The notes: a model not told the origin generated them from the sequence alone. A stretch of 49,044 nt of DNA from an uncultured Clostridia bacterium (GCA_947589685.1 CANQCN010000006.1:1-49044); one strand, 5' to 3'; positions 26,860 to 38,466 are shown, numbered from the stretch's first letter. Numbers and translations are program-made.

Positions 26860-28374
26860 CTACTTAGCCTCGGAAGAGTCGGAGGACGCGGGTTGCTCGG
26901 CGGTCTGTTGAGAGGACGCGTCCGACCCGACCTCGGTCACCGTCGATCCGTCGGGACCCGCCGTTGCGAGAACGGGCTCGGCTTTGCGGCGACGACGAAG
27001 ATTTTCGGGAGAGATCTCGCCCGCACGGGACAGCGCCCACTTGGTGAGTACCGGTCCGATAAGCTCGTAAATAAGCACCGCGCACATCGTGACCGTTACT
27101 ATGTTGGCGCCTACTTCGCTCAACAACTCGGCTGCCGCTATGTTGCCGTTGGCAGTAGCTGCGGCGGCTTCCTTGGCAAACTCCGTTTTGCACATTGTCG
27201 CCATACCTATCGCCACGCCCGCCTGCGGGAAAAGCGTGATACCGAGGTAGTTGCGCACTTTTTTGTCGCTGCGGGTGACGGCTGCGCCCGCCATTGTGCC
27301 GAAGTACTTGCCCGCGCAACGCAAAACGACGTAAGCGATGATGCATACGATAAGCAAAGCGTTGTCGGCGAACATCATCACGTCCAACTCCGCGCCGGAC
27401 AAAATGAAAAACAACATCAAAACGACAGGCGTCCAACGGTCGGTACCCTCCATCATTACGCCCGCTTCCTTACGCATATTGACAAAGGTCGCGCCCGCCA
27501 TCATACATACGAGCAGATCGGAAAGAGCAAACGGCATCCAACCTTTTTCTTCGAACAATTCGAACAGCTGACAAATGCCGAGAGACAAAAATACGCATAC
27601 GATGGTGGCTATCGTGCGGTTGTCGCGCGATTTGAAAAAGCGCGGCACAACGGACAGCAAGGCGCCGACTCCCAAGCCGATGACAAGCGAACAAACTATT
27701 TCGAGGATAGGCCACACCACGATGTCCAAAACGGAAATTCCGCCGCTGATACCCGCCGCGCTGTTGGCAAGAGAAAGGGCGATAGAGTTGGAAATGGCAA
27801 ACACGATGAGACCCACCGCGTCGTCCAACGCCACAACGGGCAGCAATGTGCCCGTCACGACGCCCTTTGCCTTGTACTGTCGCACTACCATTAGCGTTGC
27901 GGCAGGCGCAGTTGCCGTGGCGATCGCGCCGAGGATCAACGCCTCGTAGGGAGTCATCACGTCGGGCCACGCGAAACTGAGCGCATACAAACCCAGGTCT
28001 ACGCACAAGGTGGCAGCCAACGCCTGAAAGAAGGTTATCGTGATGGCGCTTTTGCCTATCTCCTTGATGTGAGAAAGCTTGAATTCCACGCCGATGCTGA
28101 AACCTATGAAGCCCAACGCCACCGTGCTGACGATCTGCAATCCGCCTCCCGAACTCGGCAAAACGTCCTCGCCGATGAGCCCCAGCGCGTGAGGTCCTAT
28201 GATAAGACCCATAATAAGATAACCCGTAACGTTGGGCAGCCCGATGACCTTCATCAAGCGCGTTGAAAGCAAACCGAATATCAATGCGATGGCGATGGCA
28301 AGCAATGTGCCTATGTAACCGCTTGGAATGAGCGGAGCTTCCGCAAACATTCCGTTAAGTATCGTTGAAGTCAT
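26860..28374 (-). CDS. CPA2 (Kef/NapA-type) cation:proton antiporter
   Basis: ~12 TM; GLLSTRLMKVIGLPNVTGYLIMGLIIGP...LGFIGFSIGVEF...DDAVGLIVFAI. Confidence 0.88.
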   Translation of the reverse strand: MTSTILNGMFAEAPLIPSGYIGTLLAIAIALIFGLLSTRLMKVIGLPNVTGYLIMGLIIGPHALGLIGEDVLPSSGGGLQIVSTVALGFIGFSIGVEFKLSHIKEIGKSAITITFFQALAATLCVDLGLYALSFAWPDVMTPYEALILGAIATATAPAATLMVVRQYKAKGVVTGTLLPVVALDDAVGLIVFAISNSIALSLANSAAGISGGISVLDIVVWPILEIVCSLVIGLGVGALLSVVPRFFKSRDNRTIATIVCVFLSLGICQLFELFEEKGWMPFALSDLLVCMMAGATFVNMRKEAGVMMEGTDRWTPVVLMLFFILSGAELDVMMFADNALLIVCIIAYVVLRCAGKYFGTMAGAAVTRSDKKVRNYLGITLFPQAGVAIGMATMCKTEFAKEAAAATANGNIAAAELLSEVGANIVTVTMCAVLIYELIGPVLTKWALSRAGEISPENLRRRRKAEPVLATAGPDGSTVTEVGSDASSQQTAEQPASSDSSEAK

Positions 28375-28406
28375 TTTTAACCTCTTTAAGAGCGGACGAA
28401 TCCGCT

Positions 28407-28451
28407 TCGTGCAAAATTTATGTGAGGCAAGCACGAGTGTACCGCCTCACA
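28407..28451 (-). promoter_or_regulatory. Pseudoknot-capable 5' UTR of antiporter (candidate riboswitch/regulatory RNA)
   Basis: Minus strand TGTGAGGC-ggtacacTCGTGCtt-GCCTCACA-taaatttt-GCACGA: loop TCGTGC complements downstream GCACGA. Confidence 0.6.
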
Positions 28452-28461
28452 AGCCTTGTAT

Positions 28462-28491
28462 ATTTTAGTACTTTTAACAGAAAATTGTCAA
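28462..28491 (-). promoter_or_regulatory. Antiporter promoter
   Basis: TTGACA-18-TAAAAT on minus strand. Confidence 0.65.
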
Positions 28492-28516
28492 ATGAATTTG
28501 CAAATCTTTTGACAAA

Positions 28517-29089
28517 TCATCGAGGTTCGGACAAGGAACGTTTCAACGCCTCGCGCACCGACGCCTCCAATTCGGCAAGCGAGCCGTCGTTGACGATAGT
28601 ATACGCAGCCGAATCGCACGGTTTTTGACGAAACAAGATCTCTTCTACGTTTTTTGCCGACACGCCGTCGCGTTTTTGCACGCGTTCGAGCAGATTGGAT
28701 CTGTCGCTTACGACGCGCCACACCGAATGCCACGGAAAATCGAACGCGTCCCAAACGGAGACCTCGGCAAACAAAACGCCGTCGCTTTGCTCCGCCGTCT
28801 CTTGCAGGCGAGCGCGCACCTTGTCGAAAAACAGCGATTGGTACTTGCCGAGCAGATCGCTGTCGGCAAAGACGCGTCGGCGAATGAGCGGACGGTTGAG
28901 CTTGCCGTCGACGACATAACCCTCGCCCAACAATTCCGACGCCTGCCGCACCACGTCGGGATCGTCGGCGATCTCGCGCGCAAGCTCGTCGCAATCTACG
29001 GTTTTGTAACCCCATTGCCGCAAAATGGCGGCGACTTGACTTTTTCCGCTGCCTATGTAGCCGCAAATTGCAATGACCTCAGGCTTCAT
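28517..29089 (-). CDS. coaE: Dephospho-CoA kinase
   Basis: ICGYIGSGKSQVAAIL...DCDELAREI; NRPLIRRRVFAD. Confidence 0.93.
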   Translation of the reverse strand: MKPEVIAICGYIGSGKSQVAAILRQWGYKTVDCDELAREIADDPDVVRQASELLGEGYVVDGKLNRPLIRRRVFADSDLLGKYQSLFFDKVRARLQETAEQSDGVLFAEVSVWDAFDFPWHSVWRVVSDRSNLLERVQKRDGVSAKNVEEILFRQKPCDSAAYTIVNDGSLAELEASVREALKRSLSEPR

Positions 29090-31610
29090 AGAGCGTTGCG
29101 CCCTCCTCTGTTTCGACGGTGAGCGGACACGCCAATTCGACGGCGTTTTCCATTTGCTCTTTGACTATGCGCTTGACCGCCTCCGCCTCTTCGGGATAGC
29201 AATCCACGATGAGTTCGTCGTGTATTTGCAGCACTATTTTGCTTTTGAGCTTTTGCTTGCGCATCGCCTCGTCCACTTTGAGCATGGCTATCTTCATTAT
29301 GTCGGCGGCGCTGCCCTGCAACGGCATGTTCATAGCGGCGCGCTCGCCGAATGCGCGAAGATTGTAGTTGCCGCTTTTCAGTTCGGGGATCTGCCTGCGG
29401 CGACCCGTCAAGGTGGTGATATAACCGTCCTTTTTGGCTTGCTCGACGCAGCCGTCGAGATAAGCCTTGATAGTGGGAAACCGTTGGAAATACAGATCGA
29501 TATATTCGTGCGCTTTGCGAACGCTCAAATGAACGTTTTGACTCAGTCCGAAGTCGGATATGCCGTAGATAATGCCGAAATTGACGGCTTTTGCCATGCG
29601 GCGCATATCGTGATTTACCATTTCGGGAGGAATGCCCAACAGCTCCGACGCGACGCGCAGGTGAATATCCTCGCCCTTGCGGAAGCAGTCCAGCAAATTT
29701 TCGTCCTTGCTGAACGCCGCAAGCAGTCGTAGTTCTATCTGCGAATAGTCCGCGCCCACAAATACGCCGTGCTTGGAAACAAACAATCGACGGATCTCTT
29801 TGCCCACGTCGGTGCGGACGGGTATGTTTTGCAAATTGGGGTCGCTGCTGCTGAGACGTCCCGTGGAGGTCAGCGTCTGGTTGAAGGTAGTGTGTACCAA
29901 GCCGTGTTTGATCAGCGGTTTCAAGCCGTCAAGATAGGTGCCGAGCAGCTTGGATGTTTGACGATAGGAAAGTATCTTTTCCACTATCGGGTGCCTGTCT
30001 ATGAGCTTTTCCAGCACGTCGTTGCCCGTGGAGTAGCCGCGTTGGTTCTTTTTGCCGTGGGGAAGCCCCAATTTGTCGAAAAGTATCCGTTGCAGCTGCA
30101 TTGGACTGTTGACGTTGAACGTCTCACCCGCCAGATCGTAAATTTCCGCGGCGACGGAATCCAATTGCGCGTGCAATTCCGCGGACATTTTGTCCAAAAG
30201 CTCTGCGTCAACCTTTACGCCCTCCGTTTCCATTCGGTACAGCAGATCGGAGAGGGGAAGCTCCACTTCGTAGTACAACTTCTCCAAGCCGAGCTGTTTT
30301 AGCTGCCGATCGAGCTTGTCCGCAAGGGCGAATATCGCCGCGCCCGACGCCTCGTAACCGTAAGCCGCCGCAAGACTCGCAATGTCCTTGTAGGCGCGAT
30401 ACTCCACCAGATACTGCATAAGGCATACGTCGTAACGTACGGATCTCAATTCCGCGCCATGCTCGGCAAGCAGATGTCTAAGCGATTTGACGTCGTAAAC
30501 AGCCTTGGCGACGTCGCTTTGCAACAGCGGTTGGAGCGTTTGCCACACGACGTCCTGCGTAAGCTCGTCCAAAAAGCTGTCCGACGCAGCGACGGCGTAT
30601 TGCACCTTGTCGTCCGCAGACAAATAGACGACCTTTCCGTCAAAATGAAACGCAAAGTAAGCCGCGTTTTGACAAATTGCGGATACTTCTTTGAGTTGAG
30701 CAAGGGTTTTGACGTCGACGGTCTCCACCGTTACCGCCGATACGGGAGCGCTGTCGTCGAAGTTGAGCCGCGCGACAACGGAACGGAATTGAAGCTGTTC
30801 CAAAACGCTCTTTGCTTCCGCGCCGTATACGGGCGGGTTTGCCGCGGCAAGATCGTAATCCACGTCGACGTTTGTGACGATAGTAGCCAATTGCTTGCTG
30901 ACATACGCCATGTCGCGCCCTTCGACAAGCTTGTCATGCAAAGCACCCTTTTCCTCGTCGACGCGAGCGAAAAGCGTGTCGATGTCGCCGTACTTGGCAA
31001 GCAACGCCAAGGCGGTCTTTTCGCCGACGCCCTTGACCCCCGGAATGTTGTCGGAGGTGTCGCCGCGCAACGCTTTGAACTCGATTACCTGCGCGGGCGT
31101 CATTTGGTAGCGCTCTTTGAGTGCGTCGGGATCCACCGCCTCCACTTCCGTCACGCCCTTGATCGTGAGCAGCACAGTCGTCTTGTCGCTGACAAGCTGC
31201 AACATATCCCGGTCGCCCGAAACGATATAACAGTCGCCGTCGAAAGCGCGGGAAACGGTACCGATAATATCGTCCGCTTCCACCCCCGGCGCTTCCACTA
31301 TCTGCACGCGCATTGCGCCGAGCAGTTCGTGCAAGATAGGCATCTGCGCCGCCAAGTCGTCGGGCATACCGTGACGGTTGGCTTTGTAGTCGGGATAAAT
31401 ATCCTTGCGGAAATTGTGCCCGCGCTCATCGAACGCCACGATGAGCTTGTCGGGAGACAGGTCGGCAAGCACTTTGAGCAAAATGTTGGTAAAGCCGTAC
31501 ACCGCGTTTACGTTGCGCCCCATACTGTCCGTCATGGTCCTTTGCAACGCAAAATAGGCGCGGTTAAGTATGCTGTTGCCGTCGATAAGCAGTAACTTTT
31601 GTCTGGTCAT
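29079..31610 (-). CDS. polA: DNA polymerase I
   Basis: 5' nuclease domain plus family-A polymerase motifs (STGRLSSSDPNLQNIPVR, YSQIELRLLAAFSKD, AKAVNFGIIYG, QIHDELIVD). Confidence 0.97.
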   Translation of the reverse strand: MTRQKLLLIDGNSILNRAYFALQRTMTDSMGRNVNAVYGFTNILLKVLADLSPDKLIVAFDERGHNFRKDIYPDYKANRHGMPDDLAAQMPILHELLGAMRVQIVEAPGVEADDIIGTVSRAFDGDCYIVSGDRDMLQLVSDKTTVLLTIKGVTEVEAVDPDALKERYQMTPAQVIEFKALRGDTSDNIPGVKGVGEKTALALLAKYGDIDTLFARVDEEKGALHDKLVEGRDMAYVSKQLATIVTNVDVDYDLAAANPPVYGAEAKSVLEQLQFRSVVARLNFDDSAPVSAVTVETVDVKTLAQLKEVSAICQNAAYFAFHFDGKVVYLSADDKVQYAVAASDSFLDELTQDVVWQTLQPLLQSDVAKAVYDVKSLRHLLAEHGAELRSVRYDVCLMQYLVEYRAYKDIASLAAAYGYEASGAAIFALADKLDRQLKQLGLEKLYYEVELPLSDLLYRMETEGVKVDAELLDKMSAELHAQLDSVAAEIYDLAGETFNVNSPMQLQRILFDKLGLPHGKKNQRGYSTGNDVLEKLIDRHPIVEKILSYRQTSKLLGTYLDGLKPLIKHGLVHTTFNQTLTSTGRLSSSDPNLQNIPVRTDVGKEIRRLFVSKHGVFVGADYSQIELRLLAAFSKDENLLDCFRKGEDIHLRVASELLGIPPEMVNHDMRRMAKAVNFGIIYGISDFGLSQNVHLSVRKAHEYIDLYFQRFPTIKAYLDGCVEQAKKDGYITTLTGRRRQIPELKSGNYNLRAFGERAAMNMPLQGSAADIMKIAMLKVDEAMRKQKLKSKIVLQIHDELIVDCYPEEAEAVKRIVKEQMENAVELACPLTVETEEGATLYEA

Positions 31611-31717
31611 CCTTCACCTCGCGGCGTTTGTTGCCGCAGTCGTTGTTAATGATATTGTACACTAATTCGTTTTTTTTTACAAGCGGCGGACAAAAAGAAA
31701 AAGCCGACCGATTCGGT

Positions 31718-34537
31718 CTACTTCTGTTTGGCTTTTTCCAAAATAGGTCTCAGATATTCGCCCGTGTACCCCGCGTTGGACGCAACGACTTGTTCGGGCG
31801 TGCCCGTAATCACGACGGAACCGCCTTCGTCGCCGCCTTCGGGACCGAGATCCACGATATAATCCGCTACCTTGACTACGTCGAGATTGTGTTCGATGAC
31901 GATAACGGTGTTGCCTCCCGCAACAAGGCGCTGCAAAATGCTTATCAGCTTTGCCACGTCGTGCGAATGCAGACCCGTCGTCGGCTCGTCCAAAATATAC
32001 AACGTTTTGCCCGTACTGCGCTTGCTTAGCTCCGTTGCGAGCTTGACGCGCTGCGCCTCGCCGCCGGATAACGTCGTGGCGGGCTGTCCCAATTTCATAT
32101 AGCCCAAGCCCACGTCGTAGAGCGTTTGTATTTTGTTTTTTATCGAAGCGATGTTTTCAAAAAAGCCCACCGCTTCCTCTATCGTCATATCCAGCACGTC
32201 GGCTATCGACTTGCCCTTGTACTTGACGGCAAGCGTTTCGCGATTGTACCGAGCGCCGTGACACACCTCGCACGGAACATACACGTCGGGCAGGAAATTC
32301 ATAGAAATGCGCAATATGCCGTCGCCTTCGCAGTGATCGCAGCGACCGCCCTTGACGTTGAAGCTGAACCGTCCGCTGCCGTAGCCGCGCTCCTTGGCGT
32401 CGGGGGTGGCGGCAAACAGATCGCGTATCATTGTGAACACGCCCGTATAGGTGGCGGGATTGCTGCGAGGGGTGCGCCCTATCGCGCTTTGATCGATGGA
32501 AATGACCTTGTCGAGGTACTCCAAGCCTTCGATACCGTCGCAAAACACATCGCTGCGGCGCGCGCGGTTGAGACGCTGTTCCAGATAGGGCAACAGCACT
32601 TCGTTTACAAGGCTGCTTTTGCCGCTGCCCGACACTCCCGTGACAAGGTTGAGACAGCCAAGCTTAAAGCTGACGTCGATGTGTTTGAGATTGTTTTTGT
32701 AAGCCCCCTTGACGGTAAGCAAATGTCCGTTGCCCGCGCGCCTTTCGGCGGGAACGGGAATAGACAGCTCGCCGCTGAGGTACTTGCCCGTCACGGATTC
32801 CTTGCACTTGACAAGGTCGGGTACGGTGCCCGCAAACACTATCTCACCGCCGTGAACGCCCGCGCCCGGACCGACGTCCACCACGAAATCCGCCGAACGG
32901 ATCGTGTCCTCGTCGTGTTCAACAACGATGAGCGTGTTGCCCAAGTCGCGCAAATGAGTGAGCGTGGCGATGAGCTTGCCGTTGTCGCGTTGGTGAAGTC
33001 CTATCGACGGTTCGTCGAGAATATACAGTACGCCCGTAAGTCCGCTGCCTATCTGCGTGGCAAGACGTATGCGCTGCGCTTCGCCTCCGCTGAGCGTTCC
33101 CGCGCTGCGGTTCAACGTAAGATAGCCCAAGCCCACGTCCACGAGAAATTTGAGACGGGCATTGACCTCGCGCAGCACCATATAGGCGATCTTGGCGCGC
33201 GTTTCGTCCAATTGAAGATTTCCGAAAAATTCCAACGCTTTGACGATAGACAGCTCGCCCGCCTCCCAAATGTTCAGTCCGCCCACTTTGACCGCAAGTA
33301 TCTCCTCTTTGAGACGTTTGCCGTGACAGTGATGACAAGGCTTGTCCACCATAAATTTTTCGTATTCCTGACGCGTCCAATCGCTTTTGCAATCGTTGTG
33401 ACGGCGCGTCATCATCGGAATGATACCCTCCCACGAGGCGTTGAAAGTGCGACCGTCTTTGATACGGCATACAAGCTGCTCGCCGCCGTTGCCGTACATT
33501 ATCGTATTGTATACGGATTTCGGCAGATCCCGCACGGGAACGTCGCAGCTGAAACCGTATTTTTCCGCAAGAGCGTCGAAAAGCGTACGCATCCAGCTTG
33601 CTGCGCCGAGATTGAAGCCCAACAGCCTGACTGCGCCGCCGTGCAGCGACTTGCTGTCGTCGGGGATTATCAAATTTTCGTCGAACTCCTGCTTGAAGCC
33701 CAAGCCGAGACACTCCGGACAAGCCCCGAACGGACTGTTGAAGGAAAAGGAACGCGGTTCCAACTCCTCTATCGTAAAACCGCATTCGGGACAGGCAAAT
33801 TTGTCGGAGTAGGTGGTCTCCTTGCCGTTTGCCGACACCACCACCAGACCGTCGGCAAGTTTAAGCGCCGTTTCGATACTGTCGGACAGACGAGTGTTCA
33901 TCTCCGGCTTGACGGTAAGTCGGTCGACGACTACGCTGATGTTGTGTTTGACGTTTTTTTCCAGCTTGATCTCTTCGTCCAGCGTGTAGTTGTTGCCGTC
34001 CACGCTGACGCGCAGATACCCCTGACGTTTGAGCTGGTCGAAAAGCTTGGCGTACTCGCCCTTTCTGCCGCGAACAACGGGCGCAAGTATCATAAGCTTT
34101 GTGCCGTCGCCGAGAGCCGCGACTCTGTCGCATATCTGATCCACGGTGGTTTTGGAAATGGGCAAACCGCAGTGCGGACAATACGCGACGCCTATGCGCG
34201 CGTAAAGCAAACGCAGATAGTCGTAGATCTCCGTGACAGTGCCGACCGTCGAACGCGGATTGCCCGACGTCGTTTTTTGGTCGATGGATATGGCGGGAGA
34301 CAGCCCCTCGATGCTCTCCACGTCGGGTTTGTCCATTTGTCCGAGAAATTGCCGCGCGTAACTGCTGAGGCTTTCCACATAGCGGCGCTGTCCCTCGGCA
34401 AAAATGGTGTCGAAAGCAAGCGACGACTTGCCGCTGCCCGACAAACCGGTAAACACCACCAATTTGTCCCGCGGAATGGTGAGACTTACGCTCTTTAAGT
34501 TGTTTTCTTTGGCATTTTTTATTACTATGTCTTTCAT
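31718..34537 (-). CDS. uvrA: Excinuclease ABC subunit A
   Basis: [36 protein letters not shown], two LSGGEAQR motifs, Zn-finger cysteines. Confidence 0.98.
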   Translation of the reverse strand: MKDIVIKNAKENNLKSVSLTIPRDKLVVFTGLSGSGKSSLAFDTIFAEGQRRYVESLSSYARQFLGQMDKPDVESIEGLSPAISIDQKTTSGNPRSTVGTVTEIYDYLRLLYARIGVAYCPHCGLPISKTTVDQICDRVAALGDGTKLMILAPVVRGRKGEYAKLFDQLKRQGYLRVSVDGNNYTLDEEIKLEKNVKHNISVVVDRLTVKPEMNTRLSDSIETALKLADGLVVVSANGKETTYSDKFACPECGFTIEELEPRSFSFNSPFGACPECLGLGFKQEFDENLIIPDDSKSLHGGAVRLLGFNLGAASWMRTLFDALAEKYGFSCDVPVRDLPKSVYNTIMYGNGGEQLVCRIKDGRTFNASWEGIIPMMTRRHNDCKSDWTRQEYEKFMVDKPCHHCHGKRLKEEILAVKVGGLNIWEAGELSIVKALEFFGNLQLDETRAKIAYMVLREVNARLKFLVDVGLGYLTLNRSAGTLSGGEAQRIRLATQIGSGLTGVLYILDEPSIGLHQRDNGKLIATLTHLRDLGNTLIVVEHDEDTIRSADFVVDVGPGAGVHGGEIVFAGTVPDLVKCKESVTGKYLSGELSIPVPAERRAGNGHLLTVKGAYKNNLKHIDVSFKLGCLNLVTGVSGSGKSSLVNEVLLPYLEQRLNRARRSDVFCDGIEGLEYLDKVISIDQSAIGRTPRSNPATYTGVFTMIRDLFAATPDAKERGYGSGRFSFNVKGGRCDHCEGDGILRISMNFLPDVYVPCEVCHGARYNRETLAVKYKGKSIADVLDMTIEEAVGFFENIASIKNKIQTLYDVGLGYMKLGQPATTLSGGEAQRVKLATELSKRSTGKTLYILDEPTTGLHSHDVAKLISILQRLVAGGNTVIVIEHNLDVVKVADYIVDLGPEGGDEGGSVVITGTPEQVVASNAGYTGEYLRPILEKAKQK

Positions 34538-34668
34538 AGGTCTGTCGTTGCGCATAAAGTCGGTATGCGCCAAATAAATGTTTTTCGTTTTTTGCTGTCG
34601 GCATTTGCGCTGTTTTACCCGACTTTTTCAACAAGCGCGTAATGCGCAGTGATGTATCATTTCACAAT

Positions 34669-35481
34669 TTACGAAGCAACTACCCTTTCTATTTCCAACT
34701 TGGTGTTGCCGCGAACGTAGCCGATAGACAGATAAAGGCGGTTACTGACGGGATTTGTCTTGTCCACGTGCAGATAGGGGATCCTTCCGCGTTTGAGTAT
34801 ATCCGCAGTAAAGGAAGTCACCGTTTGACGAGCAAAGCCATTGTTGCGGTACTCCGGCAAAGTGTAAACTCCACTTATACGCGTCAATCCATTGCTTTCG
34901 TCGCTGACGGCGGCAACAGATACGACTTTACCCTCCCGTTTGACGCACCGATAAGAGGAAATATCGGAGCGTATACGCGCCAACATCTCCTCAACACTTG
35001 TGTTTCGGTGCGTTACGTCACCCGTAAAACGCGCCCAAAGATGCGCTATCTGTTCGGCATCGTCTGTTGTTGCGTACGTCACATCGCTAACATCGCAAGG
35101 CGCGACGGAGCTGCATGTCATCACATCCATGGAAAAATTTATCTTGTGACTGCCTCCGACTATGTTTTCGTACTCTCTCCAAAAGGCAAGGGATACGTCC
35201 TCTACGCCCAGCGTGCGATCGAACCGCAAACCGTTTGCCGCCGCTTTCGCAAGCTCCTCGGCGCACCTCGCGCTGCCGAAAAGCACAGCCGGATAGTTGC
35301 CGGTATGTACGAACAGCAACAGATCGCCGTCCGCTTCCGCCTTGACGGCGAAATTTACGTCGTCGCAACGACTGATACTTTCGGCGTTTCCCTCAAAAAA
35401 GGTCGTTTCAAAAGGATATGCCCGAAGTATACTTGTATTTTCGCGCAAAAAATCCGCGCCGTTTTCGTAAAATTTTATCAT
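34669..35481 (-). CDS. GNAT-family N-acetyltransferase
   Basis: C-terminal SGVYTLPEYRNNGFARQTVTSF...LHVDKTNPVSNRLYLSIGYV. Confidence 0.82.
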   Translation of the reverse strand: MIKFYENGADFLRENTSILRAYPFETTFFEGNAESISRCDDVNFAVKAEADGDLLLFVHTGNYPAVLFGSARCAEELAKAAANGLRFDRTLGVEDVSLAFWREYENIVGGSHKINFSMDVMTCSSVAPCDVSDVTYATTDDAEQIAHLWARFTGDVTHRNTSVEEMLARIRSDISSYRCVKREGKVVSVAAVSDESNGLTRISGVYTLPEYRNNGFARQTVTSFTADILKRGRIPYLHVDKTNPVSNRLYLSIGYVRGNTKLEIERVVAS

Positions 35482-35642
35482 AACGTATTGACTGTCGTCG
35501 CTTATGATCCCACATTTACCGTCACATATACGCTATCGAGCTATCCGAGAGCAACTTTACGGCGAAGTCGGCTTCAACTAGTTTTACCCGCATATTCGGT
35601 AGATAAAAATCGATAATGGGGTCGAAAAAACGTAACGCGAGC

Positions 35643-37616
35643 TTACTGCCGTTTGTTTTTTTGCTTTTTTGCCTTTTCCAGCTTTTTGGTCAATTGGGTA
35701 ACTTGTTCGCGCAAAATGATCGCCTTTTCGAAGTCCAACATATCGGCGGCGCTCTTCATACGGGCGGTGACGTTGTCGATAGCGCGTTCCAACTCCTTGA
35801 CGGACATAGAGTCGTCGCCCTTTTGGGTGATTTCGAGAGTGTTCTCCACCTCGTGTTCGACGGTTTTCGGAATGATGTTGTGCGCCACGTTGAATTCGTT
35901 TTGCACCTTTCTGCGGCGTTCGGTCTCGCCGATCGCGCGCTTCATGCTGTCCGTCAATACGTCCGCGTACATTATCACGCGACCCTCGACGTTGCGCGCG
36001 GCGCGTCCGATCGTCTGAATGAGCGCGGTGTCGCTGCGCAAAAAGCCCTCCTTGTCGGCGTCCAGGATCGCCACCAGCTTTACCTGCGGCATATCCAGAC
36101 CTTCGCGCAGCAAATTTATTCCCACCAAAACGTCGAACTCGCCCTTTTTGAGCGCGGTCACTATCTCTACGCGTTCGAGAGTGTCTATCTCGCTGTGCAT
36201 ATACCGCACGCGCACGTCCTGCTTGGCAAGAAACTCGGTGAGGCTCTCCGCCATACGCTTGGTCAACGTCGTGACGAGTACTCTGCCGCCGCTTTCCACC
36301 GTTTTGCGTATCTCGCCCAACAGATCGTCGATCTGCCCTTCCACGGGGCGCACCTCCACGGCGGGATCGAGCAAGCCCGTGGGACGGATCAGCTGCTCCA
36401 CGACGTTGTCGGCGCGCTTCAACTCGTACTCGGCGGGCGTTGCGGATACGCAGATAAGCTGTCCGAGACGGCTGTCGAATTCGTCGAAGGTCAAGGGGCG
36501 GTTGTCGTAAGCCGATTTGAGACGGAAACCGTACCCGACAAGGTTGACTTTGCGAGCGCGGTCGCCGTTGTACATACCACGTATTTGCGGTATGGTCATG
36601 TGACTTTCGTCGATGAAGGTGATGAAATCGTCGGGAAAGTAATCCAACAAGGTATAGGGCGGCTGTCCCGGACTGCGCCCGTCAAAGTAGCGGGAATAGT
36701 TTTCGATACCGCTGCAATAGCCCATTTCGCGCATCATCTCCATATCGTAGCCGACGCGCTGTCTTAGGCGCATGCTCTCCACCAATTTGTTGGCGTTTTG
36801 AAAGTCGTCCGCTTCCGTTTGCAGATCTTCCTTGATCTGTTCGAGCGCCTTTTCCATAGTAACGCCCTCCACCACGTATTGGCTTGCGGGAAAGACGATG
36901 GTATGCAGTAAATTGGCGACTACGTTGCCCGTCAAGGCGTCGATCTCCTGCACTTTTTCCACCTCATCCCCCCCAAACTGCACGCGGATCGCATGTTCGG
37001 AATAGGACGCGGGATATATCTCCAATATGTCTCCGCGAACGCGAAACGTTCCGCGCTTGAAATCCATATCGTTGCGGGTGTATTGAATGGAAATGAGCTT
37101 TTTTATCACCGCCTCGCGGCTCGTCTCGTCGCCCGGACGCAAGCTGAGGCTGAGTTTGTAGTACTCTCCGGGAGCGCCCAAGCCGTAAATGCAGCTGACG
37201 GACGCCACCACTATCGTGTCCCTACGCTCGAACAGACTGCAAGTGGCGCTGTGCCGCAGGCGGTCTATCTCGTCGTTGATATCGATCTCCTTTTCTATGT
37301 ACAGATCGCGCGAGGGAATGTAGCTTTCCGGCATATAGTAGTCGTAATAGGAGACAAAAAACTCCACTCTGTTTTCGGGAAAGAACTCTCTGAATTCGTT
37401 GCACAGCTGCGCCGCAAGCGTTTTGTTGTGACAAATCACCAGCGCGGGACGGTTGACGTTGGCAATGACGTTTGCCATGGTAAAGGTTTTGCCGCTGCCC
37501 GTAACTCCCCTGAGTACTTGCGTTGCAAGTCCGTCCTTTATGCCTTGCGTCAACTCGGCAATTGCCTGCGGTTGATCGCCGCAGGGTTGAAATTTTGAGT
37601 GCAATCTGAATTCCAT
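35643..37616 (-). CDS. uvrB: Excinuclease ABC subunit B
   Basis: [41 protein letters not shown], helicase motifs, C-terminal UVR motif. Confidence 0.98.
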   Translation of the reverse strand: MEFRLHSKFQPCGDQPQAIAELTQGIKDGLATQVLRGVTGSGKTFTMANVIANVNRPALVICHNKTLAAQLCNEFREFFPENRVEFFVSYYDYYMPESYIPSRDLYIEKEIDINDEIDRLRHSATCSLFERRDTIVVASVSCIYGLGAPGEYYKLSLSLRPGDETSREAVIKKLISIQYTRNDMDFKRGTFRVRGDILEIYPASYSEHAIRVQFGGDEVEKVQEIDALTGNVVANLLHTIVFPASQYVVEGVTMEKALEQIKEDLQTEADDFQNANKLVESMRLRQRVGYDMEMMREMGYCSGIENYSRYFDGRSPGQPPYTLLDYFPDDFITFIDESHMTIPQIRGMYNGDRARKVNLVGYGFRLKSAYDNRPLTFDEFDSRLGQLICVSATPAEYELKRADNVVEQLIRPTGLLDPAVEVRPVEGQIDDLLGEIRKTVESGGRVLVTTLTKRMAESLTEFLAKQDVRVRYMHSEIDTLERVEIVTALKKGEFDVLVGINLLREGLDMPQVKLVAILDADKEGFLRSDTALIQTIGRAARNVEGRVIMYADVLTDSMKRAIGETERRRKVQNEFNVAHNIIPKTVEHEVENTLEITQKGDDSMSVKELERAIDNVTARMKSAADMLDFEKAIILREQVTQLTKKLEKAKKQKNKRQ

Positions 37617-37631
37617 ACTTGTTTATTTGTA

Positions 37632-37643
37632 GAACATTTGTTT
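37632..37643. promoter_or_regulatory. LexA/DinR-like SOS box upstream of uvrB
   Basis: GAACATTTGTTT (GAAC-N4-GTTY) overlapping the predicted +1. Confidence 0.6.
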
Positions 37644-37649
37644 GTATAT

Positions 37650-37678
37650 ATTGTAGAATGTTCGAAAATTTTTGTCAA
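37650..37678 (-). promoter_or_regulatory. uvrB promoter
   Basis: TTGACA-17-TACAAT on minus strand. Confidence 0.7.
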
Positions 37679-37692
37679 CAGGCTTTGCGCAA

Positions 37693-38466
37693 CTATTGCG
37701 CGTTCAGGCTGTAAATTTCGTAAAGCCCTTTAAGCGACAATTCGCGGTCGATATGATCGAACAGCGGCTCAACGTCGGCGATAATGTTTGCCATTCCGCC
37801 CGTGGCGATGACGCTTGCGTCGGACAGACCCGTCTCCGCCTTGATACGCTCGATAATGTACTTGACCTGCCCCACCGCGCCGTAGATGACTCCGCTTTGA
37901 ATTGCCTTGCGGGTGGACTGCGCCGTGACCTTGGAGGGCGTTTCCAACTCCACGTTGGGCAAACGCGCCGTGCAGCGGGCAAGCGACTCTATCGAGGCTT
38001 TTAGCCCCAACGCGATGGCTCCGCCCACAAACTCGTGCTTGTCGTTGACCACGTTGAACGTGGTAGCCGTGCCGAAATCCACCAATATAAAGGGCGCTCC
38101 GTACTGTTTTTCCGCCGCAACGCAGGTGATGATGCGGTCGCTGCCCAATTCTCTCGGAAAGTCGTAGCGAATGGCAAGCCCCGTCTTGACTCCCACGCCC
38201 ACCACGAGCGGCTTGATGCCGAAAACATACTTGATAACGTTGGTGAACGTGTAGTCCAATTGCGGTATCACCGAGGACAAAATCGCGCCGCCGACTGTAT
38301 GCACGTCGATGTTGTTGTACGTGAGCAATTGCAGCAGCAACGCTACGTACTCGTCGGACGTGCGCTTGACGTCGGTACTCATCTTGAACGAATTGCACAG
38401 CTTGCCCTTTTGGTCGAACAAGCCGATTTTTATATTAGTGTTGCCTATATCGATAGTAATTATCAT
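37693..38466 (-). CDS. coaX: Type III pantothenate kinase
   Basis: MIITIDIGNTNIKIGLFD; LGSDRIITCVAA; DFGTATTFNVV. Confidence 0.95.
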   Translation of the reverse strand: MIITIDIGNTNIKIGLFDQKGKLCNSFKMSTDVKRTSDEYVALLLQLLTYNNIDVHTVGGAILSSVIPQLDYTFTNVIKYVFGIKPLVVGVGVKTGLAIRYDFPRELGSDRIITCVAAEKQYGAPFILVDFGTATTFNVVNDKHEFVGGAIALGLKASIESLARCTARLPNVELETPSKVTAQSTRKAIQSGVIYGAVGQVKYIIERIKAETGLSDASVIATGGMANIIADVEPLFDHIDRELSLKGLYEIYSLNAQ

